A program made the translations under genes and the position numbers. The notes beneath the pieces were generated by a model. That model worked only from the letters and a program-made list of their open reading frames with translations. It made no database searches and had not been told where the DNA came from. From NCBI GenBank assembly GCA_024653875.1, contig JANLHE010000192.1:3695-67694 (forward strand): a stretch of DNA of 64,000 nucleotides, in the 5' to 3' direction. Source of the DNA: Acidobacteriota bacterium. GTDB lineage: Bacteria; Acidobacteriota; Vicinamibacteria; Vicinamibacterales; SCN-69-37. Positions 43,196 to 51,139 of the stretch are shown here, one piece after another (the stretch's first letter is position 1; every line of letters starts with the position of its first letter).

Positions 43196-43443
43196 TGGCG
43201 ATGCAAGTGACATCAGTTCTGGTGATTCCAACAAACGACACGTTTTCCCTTGGGTGCGCGACCTTTGGAGCCTCGCGGCGGGCGGATGGTCAGTTTCGCA
43301 CACTCGTGAATCGTATCGAGCGCGTCTCGAAGAACGGTGAGATGGCTCCGATCCCGTGGCTGACTATCCATATCAGCGAAGGCCTCACGGTTGAAGCCAG
43401 GGAAGCTGATTGCATCATTGTCACAGAGGCGGTGCGCCTATGA
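43195..43443 (+). CDS. small hypothetical protein
   Basis: An 82-aa mostly beta-strand protein (MAMQVTSVLVIPTNDTF, PWLTIHISEGLTVEA) with no recognised motif; TGATG start and ATGA end overlaps. Confidence 0.55.
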   Translation: MAMQVTSVLVIPTNDTFSLGCATFGASRRADGQFRTLVNRIERVSKNGEMAPIPWLTIHISEGLTVEAREADCIIVTEAVRL

Positions 43444-43838
43444 CCCCCGACCGCACGGCGTGCCTCGCGTGGGTGCAGGACAGGGCTGACAAGGCATACA
43501 AGGGTGCGCTGTTCGCGTCGGAAGCTGAGCTTCGCAGCACGTCTACGCAAGAGGCGCTGTCTTGGCATCAACGCGGTATGGACGATGCTGACGATGCCAA
43601 TCACTTCGACGCCCTCGCCGCGCTGCTGGAGGCGCAGCAGTGGCAGCCAATTACGACGGCCCCGAAGGATGGGACGCCCGTGGTGCTGTATATGGGCGAC
43701 TGGCTTGAGCCGTGTTTCTTGGCGGCGCATTACGCTGGGGCGTCTTGGCTGGTAGGCCAGCACGCGACCGTGGACGGGCCGACTCACTGGTTTCCGCTCC
43801 CCCTTCCTGTACCGCCCCCAGAGGAGCCGAGCCGATGA
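43440..43838 (+). CDS. DUF551 domain protein
   Basis: A 132-aa protein. An N-terminal helical part is followed by the DUF551 signature: WQPITTAPKDGTPVVLYM, AHYAGASW and a closing THWFPLPLPVPPPE. The family is widespread in phage early regions; its biochemical role is unknown. Confidence 0.75.
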   Translation: MTPDRTACLAWVQDRADKAYKGALFASEAELRSTSTQEALSWHQRGMDDADDANHFDALAALLEAQQWQPITTAPKDGTPVVLYMGDWLEPCFLAAHYAGASWLVGQHATVDGPTHWFPLPLPVPPPEEPSR

Positions 43839-45181
43839 GTGACCAGACGTTTACGGCAGAGCAGTATGAGGACGCGGCACAAGCCTCGTTCCTATCCTCG
43901 TCCCGGACAGACGCAAGCAAGTTACGGGACATGATCCGCTACGCGGCAGGGCTGGCGAAGGAGAACCAGGGGTTGACAGCGGAAAGTGCAGGTCGCCTGA
44001 AAACGCTGTTGCGCACGGACGAAGAACGCCGCGATGAGTGGACCCGCGCCGAGAACGCCCTTGCGGACTTTGACGCCCTCCGCGCCGTGATTCAGCAGGA
44101 GGTGTTTAACGACGATTCAGCCTCGAACTCCTTTGTTCGCATTGTTGGAGCGGCGGGCCTCTGGCCCAAGGGGGAGCAGGTGCCTGTCAGTTTGCCGCCA
44201 CAGGCCGACGCGCTCCCACCGCAGACGCGCACCATGTTCACCGGGGATGAAGTGTCTACCCTACTGGAATACCTGACGCCCAAGGGGGAGCAAGCGCCGA
44301 CGCAGCCTGTGGACATTACGACCGCCACCATGCAGGCCCATGCCCGACTCGCCAAAGCGCACTTCGTCAAGCGCGAACACGACCACGATGACGAGGGGGA
44401 GCAAGCGCCCGAGCCACGTCCACCTGTTTTTCACCCCACGATGCCCTCCACGTCCGGCGTGTGCAGTCACGTTCACCCGCAAACGACCTGTCCGAAGTGT
44501 CACCCGGTGCGTGTCGCGGCGGCGTGTCAGCCATTCGATGATGGCCGCGATGTCCGGTGTCAGTGCGAGGTGTATCAGACGTGCCAGTGGTGCAGGCCCA
44601 AGGGGGAGCAAGCGCCACAGGAATCGCCCGCGCCGACACAACCCCAGTGGCGCTGCACCCTCTGCGGCTGCCTTTGGCGGCGCGAGTGGCCGGATTCGTG
44701 GTCCCTGTGGGACACCAATCAACGCTCCTGCGAAGTGTGCGACAACTCGACGGAGTTCGGGCGCGTGATTACGCGTGTCGTTCCCTCACCTGCGGAGCGT
44801 GCCGAGCAATGGCTCCGGCTGCACGCGAACGATTACAACTCGCCCGCCTCGGTCAAGTGCGCGGTGCGGGACTTTGTGACCCACAACGCGGCCACGTGTG
44901 CGTACTGCAACCCCGCGCCAGAACCGAAGGGGGAGGCACATCTGCCAGCGCCAGGGCACACCTGCACCTACGCGATACCGTTCACGCCAGACGACAAACT
45001 CCACGCCGCCGCTGACTTGGAACGGGCGATGGCCGACGTGCCGGACATGCTGCGCGCGGAACACGCCACGGTCACGAAGGTGATCGCGATGGTGGAGGCA
45101 CGGCGTTGGGAGACCCGGTGGGAGCGCAGCGAATCAGAGTGGCTCGGCGACGTGCTGGCCGCGCTGCGGGAGGGCCGCTGA
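43835..45181 (+). CDS. modular Cys-rich protein with KGEQAP linkers
   Basis: A 448-aa protein built from modules separated by near-identical linkers (KGEQVP, KGEQAP, EGEQAP, KGEQAP, KGEAHLP). Modules include an N-terminal helical part, a CSHVHPQTTCPKCHP zinc module, CQCEVYQTCQWC, CTLCGCLWRREW...CEVC and CAYC clusters, and a C-terminal helical domain (RRWETRWERSESEWLGDVLA). The linker DNA is conserved, suggesting recombination between modules. It is a possible multi-zinc nucleic-acid-binding scaffold. Confidence 0.6.
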   Translation: MSDQTFTAEQYEDAAQASFLSSSRTDASKLRDMIRYAAGLAKENQGLTAESAGRLKTLLRTDEERRDEWTRAENALADFDALRAVIQQEVFNDDSASNSFVRIVGAAGLWPKGEQVPVSLPPQADALPPQTRTMFTGDEVSTLLEYLTPKGEQAPTQPVDITTATMQAHARLAKAHFVKREHDHDDEGEQAPEPRPPVFHPTMPSTSGVCSHVHPQTTCPKCHPVRVAAACQPFDDGRDVRCQCEVYQTCQWCRPKGEQAPQESPAPTQPQWRCTLCGCLWRREWPDSWSLWDTNQRSCEVCDNSTEFGRVITRVVPSPAERAEQWLRLHANDYNSPASVKCAVRDFVTHNAATCAYCNPAPEPKGEAHLPAPGHTCTYAIPFTPDDKLHAAADLERAMADVPDMLRAEHATVTKVIAMVEARRWETRWERSESEWLGDVLAALREGR

Positions 45182-46158
45182 TGCCTCTCAGGACGGCGAT
45201 TCAGTGGACGGACTTTTCGAGCAACCCAATTCGCTTCCGTCGTGCCGACGGCGAGCGCGTGAATTGGGCGTGCGTAAAGGTGTCGCCTGGGTGCGCGCAC
45301 TGCTACAGCGCCACGATGGCGCATCGCTTCGGCGGCGAGGACTACACCGCGGGCGAGATGGCGAAGCTCACTCCCTACTTGTGCGAGAAGGAACTGCGCG
45401 CCCTGCTGACCTCGAAGGCGATCAGCGGCAAGCGCGTGTTCGTCGGCGATATGACGGACATCTTCGGCGAGTGGGTCAGTGACGAGATGCTCGACCGACT
45501 GTTTGCGGCCATTTACATCCGTTCGGATGTGACGTGTCAGGTGCTCACGAAACGGGCTGATCGGGCGCAGAAGTACTTCACGGCTCGCTCGTACGATCAG
45601 CGGCCGTTGAGCGGGCAGTGGTTTCAATGGGGCCGCTTCTATCGAGGCGTGCCGCCCGAACAGGGTTGGCCAATCCGAAATCTCTGGCTGGGCGTGAGCG
45701 CCGAGAACCAGCAGGCGGCCGACGCGCGCATCCCGCTGTTGCTCCAGACACCGGCCGCGGTGCGGTTCGTTTCGGCTGAGCCGCTGATTGGACCCGTCTC
45801 GTTGTCGTTTGCGATGCGTCCGCCTGGTCCACCTGATCCGCCAGTCACAGGACCGGCATGGAACCGACGCATGGTTGAGCCGCGCCCATGGATCGACTGG
45901 GTAATCGTCGGCGGCGAGAGCGGGCACGGTGCGAGGGATTGCGACGTGGCTTGGGTGCGGGAGATTGTCAAGCAATGCGGATGGTCGGGCGTGCCGGTGT
46001 TCGTAAAACAACTCGGCTCCCAACCGATCATTGGGCGCCGTGCCGAAGGCGCGTTCGTGCCGGACTACGAATACCACTTCAGCGATCGCAAGGGCGGCGA
46101 TCCGGGGGAATGGGCCGCTGATCTCCGCGTCCGCCAGTTCCCGGAGGATCGGTCATGA
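45181..46158 (+). CDS. phage Gp37/Gp68 family (DUF5131) protein
   Basis: A 325-aa protein with the family hallmarks: IQWTD near the start, NWACVKVSPGCAHCYS with Cys31/38/41, RVFVGDMTDIFGEWV, VLTKRADRA, NLWLGVSAENQ, RFVSAEPLIGP, VIVGGESGHGARDCD and PVFVKQLG. The CxxxxxxCxxC cluster resembles radical SAM-like iron-sulphur binding, but the reaction is not established. Length is within the family range. Confidence 0.85.
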   Translation: MPLRTAIQWTDFSSNPIRFRRADGERVNWACVKVSPGCAHCYSATMAHRFGGEDYTAGEMAKLTPYLCEKELRALLTSKAISGKRVFVGDMTDIFGEWVSDEMLDRLFAAIYIRSDVTCQVLTKRADRAQKYFTARSYDQRPLSGQWFQWGRFYRGVPPEQGWPIRNLWLGVSAENQQAADARIPLLLQTPAAVRFVSAEPLIGPVSLSFAMRPPGPPDPPVTGPAWNRRMVEPRPWIDWVIVGGESGHGARDCDVAWVREIVKQCGWSGVPVFVKQLGSQPIIGRRAEGAFVPDYEYHFSDRKGGDPGEWAADLRVRQFPEDRS

Positions 46159-46568
46159 AAGCCGGAGTCCATTCGACTACTGGCTATGTCTGGGTTCGCG
46201 CCATTGGGCATCCCAGATCGACCAACGGGTGGATTTACGAGCACACCCTCGTTGCAGAGAAGGCCTTCGGGAAACCCCTTCCACTAAAAGCGGTCGTGCA
46301 TCATGTCAATGGGAACAGAGCAGATAACCGTCCGTGTAATCTGGCCATCCTTCCCGACCCGTATTACCACGCTGCGCTGCACTACCGTCAAAAGGTCAGA
46401 GCGGCTGGTGGTAATCCATTTACCCAGCGTATTTGCAGCGCATGCAAAGAGGTAAAGGACTTCGATCAGTTCACTCACGCCAAGGGTCGCACGTTCCATT
46501 GTGAATGTAAGTCGTGCTCTCGTGAGCGATGCCGCATCTATGCACGCCGGGTGCGAGGGTCCCGCTGA
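46155..46568 (+). CDS. HNH endonuclease
   Basis: A 137-aa protein: GWIYEHTLVAEK, then the HNH core AVVHHVNGNRADNRPCNLAI (His-His, Asn, Asn), followed by a C-terminal Cys zinc segment (CSACKEVKDF, CECKSC). It is a typical phage homing or packaging-type HNH, inserted between the Gp37/Gp68 and ASCH-like genes with short overlaps. Confidence 0.85.
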   Translation: MKAGVHSTTGYVWVRAIGHPRSTNGWIYEHTLVAEKAFGKPLPLKAVVHHVNGNRADNRPCNLAILPDPYYHAALHYRQKVRAAGGNPFTQRICSACKEVKDFDQFTHAKGRTFHCECKSCSRERCRIYARRVRGSR

Positions 46569-46921
46569 TGCGGCACATCTCCTTCGCACTCACGACAGAC
46601 CAGGTGCGCACCCAGACCAAGACGGTCACACGCCGCCTGGGGTGGAAGACCTTAAAGCCGGGCACGCTGTTACAGCCAGTCGTGAAGTCCCAAGGACTCA
46701 AGAAGGGCGAAACGGTTGAGCGAATCGGCGGTCCCATCCGCGTGATTGATGTCGTTGTTGAGCGGCTGAATGGCGGCGTCTCGCAGTCGGACGTGTGGCG
46801 CGAAGGCTTCCCCCAAATGTCGCCGGAGCAGTTTATCGACATGTTCTGCCATCACAACAAGTGCGAACGGACCGCTGAGATCACGCGGATTCACTTCGAG
46901 TACATGGAGGCGCGGCCCTGA
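46568..46921 (+). CDS. ASCH/PUA-like domain protein
   Basis: A 117-aa protein: MRHISFALTTDQVRTQTKTV, TRRLGWKTLKPG, and IRVIDVVVERLN resemble the small ASCH (PUA-like beta-barrel) fold with its N-terminal 'F...q....TKTVTRR.gw..lkpG' pattern. An RNA or modified-base binding role is possible. TGATG overlaps at both ends. Confidence 0.65.
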   Translation: MRHISFALTTDQVRTQTKTVTRRLGWKTLKPGTLLQPVVKSQGLKKGETVERIGGPIRVIDVVVERLNGGVSQSDVWREGFPQMSPEQFIDMFCHHNKCERTAEITRIHFEYMEARP

Positions 46922-47373
46922 TGCACGCCCCCCTCCTACGTCAGCCCGCCTTGCCGATGTATGGCCAGCAGCCGGAGCCCGCGCCGAGGCCCGTGCCCTT
47001 CCGGAAGGCCGTGCGTGACGTCTCGAAGGAAACCTACAACGTCCTGGCGGACACCGGGGCGCTGGGCGCGGCGACCACCAAGGTCATGCGGTCGCTCAAG
47101 GCCTACATCAACCGGCACGCGGACTATCCAACGCCGGCCGAACTCTGCAGATGGATGTTTGACACCGGCGTCATCAAGCACAACCGGACCAATCTCGTGG
47201 CCCCCAGGCTCACGGAGTTACATAAGGGCCGCGTGATCCGCCGCAAGGGCCAACTGCCGGTGCGTGTCGGCGGCAGTGAGATTGAGAAGTTACCGCTGCG
47301 CGTGTGTCGAGAGACGGGCGGCGATGCCCACCCAGTGCGGCCGCGGCAGAAGGGAAGCGAGGACTCACGATGA
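46921..47373 (+). CDS. winged-helix-like hypothetical protein
   Basis: A 150-aa protein with a central segment (KAYINRHADYPTPAELCRWM, NLVAPRLTELHKGRVIRRKG) that reads like a winged-helix DNA-binding domain. The flanks are basic and disordered. A regulator role is inferred. Confidence 0.6.
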   Translation: MHAPLLRQPALPMYGQQPEPAPRPVPFRKAVRDVSKETYNVLADTGALGAATTKVMRSLKAYINRHADYPTPAELCRWMFDTGVIKHNRTNLVAPRLTELHKGRVIRRKGQLPVRVGGSEIEKLPLRVCRETGGDAHPVRPRQKGSEDSR

Positions 47374-47777
47374 CCCGCTGTGCCCGTTCTGGTTGCCGTG
47401 GTGAGGGGAAGCCGAAGTTCTGCAGCGCCAAGTGTGCGGCCTCGACCGGCTGGGGCAAGGTGAATGGACATGGCCGCAAGCCGCAACAGCGGTCGTGTGC
47501 CCGTCCCGGGTGCCTTCGCCATCTGCGGGCCGGAGCGCCCACGTACCAGAAGTACTGCGGGAAGCGATGCGCCGGCATGGTGGCCGCGGCCAATGGGCAC
47601 TTCGTGGCCCCGGAGCATCGCCCGGACCGTCACCACGCGGCCACGAAGCCTGTAGCGGCGCAGAAGGACTCCTGGTGGCTCAACGGTGCGAAGTTTTACG
47701 AAAACGCTCACGCGCGGTTTCCTGACACATCCCCGCGCGGCAAGGTGATCCTCTACGCGAAGGATTCTCAGGCATGA
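47370..47777 (+). CDS. double zinc-knuckle protein
   Basis: A 135-aa basic protein with paired Cys motifs, CARSGCRGEGKPKFCSAKC and CARPGCLRHL...YCGKRC, i.e. two similar zinc sites, then a disordered His/Lys-rich tail. A nucleic-acid-binding role is inferred. Confidence 0.6.
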   Translation: MTRCARSGCRGEGKPKFCSAKCAASTGWGKVNGHGRKPQQRSCARPGCLRHLRAGAPTYQKYCGKRCAGMVAAANGHFVAPEHRPDRHHAATKPVAAQKDSWWLNGAKFYENAHARFPDTSPRGKVILYAKDSQA

Positions 47778-47914
47778 CCTGCACCTGTGGCGCTGCTGCG
47801 GTGCCGAGTGTGTTCCCGTGGGCGCCTCGCTGTGTCCGCTGTGGGCAGGCGCTGCTGAGTGGGTGGCGCTGGATTTGGCGCGGGGATATTGGGCAACAGA
47901 AGGGGCGCGATTAG
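47774..47914 (+). CDS. 46-aa Cys-rich protein
   Basis: Begins MTCTCGAAAVPSVFPW and has CVRCG, making a CxC...CxxC zinc-ribbon, then Trp-rich WRWIWRGDIG. ATGA overlap upstream; it abuts the next ATG. Confidence 0.5.
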   Translation: MTCTCGAAAVPSVFPWAPRCVRCGQALLSGWRWIWRGDIGQQKGRD

Positions 47915-48187
47915 ATGGCCTACATGAACCGCTGGCGCTGCACAAACTGCCACACGATCTCGCTCCGGGCAGACTTACTCCAAGGGCCGAACCCGTTCGA
48001 TCTAGAGTCGGAAGTGTTCGGCTGCCCGAACTGCCAGGCGGTGGAGTGTTTCGACCATCTCTGTGATGAGCCTGACTGTGTGGACGTGGTGAGTTGCGGC
48101 ACACCCACAAAGCCGGGAGGGTATCGGTTTACGTGTAGCCGACATCAGCCGGAGGCGCGTGGCGACGGGCCGAAGGAGCGGGATTGA
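47915..48187 (+). CDS. zinc-ribbon protein
   Basis: A 90-aa protein with CTNCHT, CPNCQ, CDEPDC and CSRH clusters, enough for two zinc sites, giving it the look of a rubredoxin-like or transcription-factor zinc ribbon. The function is unknown. Confidence 0.6.
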   Translation: MAYMNRWRCTNCHTISLRADLLQGPNPFDLESEVFGCPNCQAVECFDHLCDEPDCVDVVSCGTPTKPGGYRFTCSRHQPEARGDGPKERD

Positions 48188-48384
48188 TGGCGATTCGCTT
48201 GACGACCGTGGTACCGTTTAATAAGCGGGACATATGGAGCACGAACGCTCCACATGCCCCTGAACCGGCACTCGGTTCCGCGCTTGGAGGCGCGTTCGTC
48301 ATGTCGATCTTCCGCGATTCTACCCCAGTCCGTCCAGCCGCAACAGCGAACAAAGTTCGCAAGCCCACGGCGGTGCAGCCATGA
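48187..48384 (+). CDS. small hypothetical protein
   Basis: A 65-aa protein from ATG 48187 (MAIRLTTVVPFNKRDIWSTN), low complexity (Ala/Pro) with no motif. ATGA overlap with the next gene is the main support. Confidence 0.4.
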   Translation: MAIRLTTVVPFNKRDIWSTNAPHAPEPALGSALGGAFVMSIFRDSTPVRPAATANKVRKPTAVQP

Positions 48385-48581
48385 CGACGTGGATGAACCG
48401 CACAAAAGATGCTGAAGCGGCACGTATCGCGGCGAGCCGAGAGATGCGTCAAAAGGCTGGTAATTGCATCAGGTGTGGGATTGCACGTGACAAAGCGAGT
48501 AAGCAGCTTTGCACGAAGCATTTAGTGGCACAGCGACTACGAGCACGGGCAAAAGCAGTTGACGACAAGGCGGCTCGCTGA
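48381..48581 (+). CDS. small basic zinc-like protein
   Basis: A 66-aa Arg/Lys-rich protein with CIRCGIA and CTKHL, an incomplete Cys/His zinc pattern. Its end overlaps the HNH start by one base. Confidence 0.5.
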   Translation: MTTWMNRTKDAEAARIAASREMRQKAGNCIRCGIARDKASKQLCTKHLVAQRLRARAKAVDDKAAR

Positions 48582-49084
48582 TGGCCAAGCCCACATACTG
48601 GGAACTGCTTAAGCACCCAAACTGGCAGCGCAAGCGGCTTGAGGTGATGCAGCGCGACAACTTCACCTGCGTGTCGTGTGGTAGCACAGAAAACACCCTC
48701 AATGTGCATCACTCCTACTACACCAAGGGCGCAATGCCTTGGGATTACCCCGCCGATAGTCTAAAGACGCTGTGCCAGCAGTGCCACGGCGATCACCATG
48801 AGGCCATGGAAAATCTCAAGGCGTCCATTGGGCTTCTTGATATCACCGTCCTCGACATGGTTCGCGGATACGTGGACGGCCTGCTCTGGTCCGAGGGTGA
48901 CTACAGCAGAAAAGTCCACATTGAAAGCTACGAATACGCACAGGGCGTGGGCCATTGGTGGGGCGTCTCAGCGGACGACATTATCGCGCTGGTGAACTCA
49001 AAAGGCGTCATATCGGTTGACACACTAAGCGACTTGGAAACAGGGTTTATATCCGCGTCACCCGAGCACAAGGAGCCAGAGTAA
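48581..49084 (+). CDS. HNH endonuclease
   Basis: A 167-aa protein with the HNH core NFTCVSCGSTENTLNVHHSY and CQQCHGDHHEA: Cys-Cys zinc knuckle, His-His active site and distal CxxC/HH. A C-terminal helical domain follows. It directly precedes the replication initiator (stop/start overlap). It could be a homing endonuclease or a resolvase-like packaging helper. Confidence 0.85.
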   Translation: MAKPTYWELLKHPNWQRKRLEVMQRDNFTCVSCGSTENTLNVHHSYYTKGAMPWDYPADSLKTLCQQCHGDHHEAMENLKASIGLLDITVLDMVRGYVDGLLWSEGDYSRKVHIESYEYAQGVGHWWGVSADDIIALVNSKGVISVDTLSDLETGFISASPEHKEPE

Positions 49085-50049
49085 TGGCTTGGGTGAAACT
49101 CGACGACAAGATGACTAAGGGTCCAAAGGTGAAGCGGGCCGCGCTGGAGCTTGGCGGTGTCCATCCCCGCGCCCGTGTGGTCTACGTGTGGGGCGATGCG
49201 ATGTCCTATTGCAACCTCAACCTTACTGATGGTTTTGTGCCTGACTACGAAATTGCCGAATATGACGATGACGACACGCAGGCGGTGTTTCGTGCGATGT
49301 CGGTTGGCGATGATCACTTGGGCGCCATTGTCGAGCGAGACGAGGCCCGCAAAGGTTGGGTGTTTCGCAATTACGGCGAGTATCAGCCCCTCAAGGCTGA
49401 TGTTGAGGAACGGCTGCAAAAGGAGCGGGATCGTAAGCGTAAACCAAAAGGCGAGGACTTCCGCGCGGAGGAATCGCGGATTCCGCTTGGAGGAATCGCG
49501 GATTCCGGACATACCGATCCGATCCGGACCGACCCGGACCAGACCGTCCCGAACCTACCCGAACCAGAACCGGACCCTGTAGAGCCATCGGCGACGCCGG
49601 CTGATTTAATGGCTGTGTGGAACGACATCACGCAAAGGCCCATCCCTCGATGCCGCGAACTCACCGACAAACGCCGGAAGCACGCCAAGACTCGACTCGC
49701 TAAACGCCCATTGTCCGAGTGGCGCGAAATCATAGCCATTGTCCAGTCGTCGAGGTTTTGCCGGGGTGAAAACGATCGAGGTTGGACGGCTTCGTTTGAC
49801 TGGCTAATCGCATCGGACGACCCTGCGGTGAAGGCGTTGGAAGGCACCTACGACGAACGCAGGCGTGGGGGTTTGACTGAGGTGAAGCCGCTCCACACGC
49901 CAGCCGAAATTAAACAAGCGGCCCGTGCGCTCGGATCGCGCAGCTGGGCGGCAGAGTGCGTGCGCCTTCACGGTGGCCGATGTGGCAGTGCGCCATCGCA
50001 TGATGACCGGATGGTGCTGGACGCCGGGAAAGCGCAGGCCGCGTCATGA
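49084..50049 (+). CDS. putative replication initiator protein
   Basis: A 321-aa protein. The N-terminal about 115 residues (MAWVKLDDKMTKGPKVKRAA, RARVVYVWGDAMSYCN, VFRNYGEYQP) resemble the winged-helix DNA-binding part of phage replication/primosomal proteins. A Pro/Asp/Glu-rich linker (about 120-175) is encoded by the iteron DNA. The C-terminal part (KHAKTRLAKRPLSEWREIIA, WTASFDWLIASDD) matches the helicase-loader-like C-terminal region of many phage O/DnaT-type proteins. The layout of N-terminal DNA binding, origin inside the linker, and C-terminal loader mirrors lambda O. Confidence 0.75.
   Translation: MAWVKLDDKMTKGPKVKRAALELGGVHPRARVVYVWGDAMSYCNLNLTDGFVPDYEIAEYDDDDTQAVFRAMSVGDDHLGAIVERDEARKGWVFRNYGEYQPLKADVEERLQKERDRKRKPKGEDFRAEESRIPLGGIADSGHTDPIRTDPDQTVPNLPEPEPDPVEPSATPADLMAVWNDITQRPIPRCRELTDKRRKHAKTRLAKRPLSEWREIIAIVQSSRFCRGENDRGWTASFDWLIASDDPAVKALEGTYDERRRGGLTEVKPLHTPAEIKQAARALGSRSWAAECVRLHGGRCGSAPSHDDRMVLDAGKAQAAS
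49467..49507 (+). other. putative replication origin iterons
   Basis: GGAGGAATCGCGGATTCCG occurs at 49467-49485 and 49489-49507, 22 bp apart. Each holds the palindrome GGAATC-GCG-GATTCC. Since 22 is not a multiple of three, the two copies are read in different frames (EESRIP versus GGIADSG), so the repeat is kept at DNA level, not protein level. A location inside the initiator gene's linker matches lambdoid origins. Confidence 0.75.
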
Positions 50050-50924
50050 GCGTAGCGCGCCCAGCCCTTCGTTATCACGGAGGCAAATGGAAGCTGGCCC
50101 CGTGGATTGTGTCGGTCCTGCCACCTCACCGTGTCTACGTGGAGCCGTTCGGCGGGGCCGCGTCCGTGCTGATACAGAAGCCGCGCAGTTACGGCGAGGT
50201 TTACAACGAATTGTCCGATGACGTGGTGAACCTGTTTCGCGTCCTCCGTGACCCTGTGGCGCAGCGCGAGCTGATACGGGGACTTCGACGCACGCCATTC
50301 TCCCGGCTCGAGTTTGAGGACGCCTATAAGGCGTATGAAGTGCCAGTGGCACGGGCGAAGGCGCTGATTATTCGGTCGTTCATGGGGTTTGGATCGAACG
50401 GGCACAACATCAGAGTCAAGACCGGCTTTCGCGCCAACGCCAATCGGAGCGGCACGACACCAGCGCAGGATTGGCCGAACTATCGTCGAGCGCTACCGGC
50501 GCTGATTCGGAGGCTGGAAGGCGTCGTCATTGAACACCGAGACGCTGTGGAGTGTATGCGTCAACACGACGGCCCGGACGTGCTGCACTACGTTGATCCG
50601 CCCTACGTTTTGTCCACGCGATCGGTGGCAAATCCCTACGACCTGAAATACCGGGCCAAGGGCTCCATGCATCGCGCGGGTTGCTACGACCACGAAATGA
50701 CGGATGAGCAACACATCGAACTCTTAGCCGCACTTCAGAACCTCACTGGCATGGTGGTTTTGAGCGGGTATCGGTCTGGCGTCTACAACGAATTGCCATG
50801 GCGGCATATCGAGCGTGAATCTTTAGCCGATGGCGCGAAGAAGCGCACTGAGGTTTTATGGTTCAACGCTGCCGCCTGGGCTGCATCTCCTATGCATGGA
50901 ATGTTCGCTGAGGCCACCGCATGA
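50046..50924 (+). CDS. D12-class N6-adenine DNA methyltransferase (Dam-like)
   Basis: A 292-aa protein: LRYHGGKWKLAPWIVSVLPP (SAM-binding GGK motif), YVEPFGGAASVL, and DPPY at 184-187 (VDPPYVLSTRS), which is the catalytic motif of D12/Dam methyltransferases. It uses S-adenosylmethionine to methylate adenine in DNA. No cognate restriction enzyme lies beside it. It is likely used for protection from host restriction, or to mark phage DNA for replication or packaging control. ATGA overlaps on both sides. Confidence 0.9.
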   Translation: MSVARPALRYHGGKWKLAPWIVSVLPPHRVYVEPFGGAASVLIQKPRSYGEVYNELSDDVVNLFRVLRDPVAQRELIRGLRRTPFSRLEFEDAYKAYEVPVARAKALIIRSFMGFGSNGHNIRVKTGFRANANRSGTTPAQDWPNYRRALPALIRRLEGVVIEHRDAVECMRQHDGPDVLHYVDPPYVLSTRSVANPYDLKYRAKGSMHRAGCYDHEMTDEQHIELLAALQNLTGMVVLSGYRSGVYNELPWRHIERESLADGAKKRTEVLWFNAAAWAASPMHGMFAEATA

Positions 50925-51139
50925 GAAACCGTGGCTCTATCGAACTCGCCTTGATTGCCGAGTCCATGAAGCTCCCAGCCTCAGAACGCTCGGCCTGGAT
51001 TCTCCAGCGCAAGGCGGAGATTGCCCACGGTGGTCCGGAGCCTGCGCCGTATCAGCCCGAGGGGTTCACAGCGAAACCATTCGCGGACGTGGCCGACGAT
51101 CCCGTTATTGCGCGGCTGTGCGCGGAGGGCAACAAGTGA
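50921..51139 (+). CDS. small hypothetical protein between methyltransferases
   Basis: A 72-aa protein (MRNRGSIELALIAESMKLPA ... ERSAWILQRKAEIAHGG) with no known motif, in overlap with both methyltransferase genes. Co-translation suggests a linked role, but nothing more can be said. Confidence 0.5.
   Translation: MRNRGSIELALIAESMKLPASERSAWILQRKAEIAHGGPEPAPYQPEGFTAKPFADVADDPVIARLCAEGNK

Noticed and set aside
50830..51135. N-terminal extension of the cytosine methyltransferase frame
   Set aside because: It overlaps the adenine methyltransferase and small gene; the GTG at 51136 begins right before motif I.
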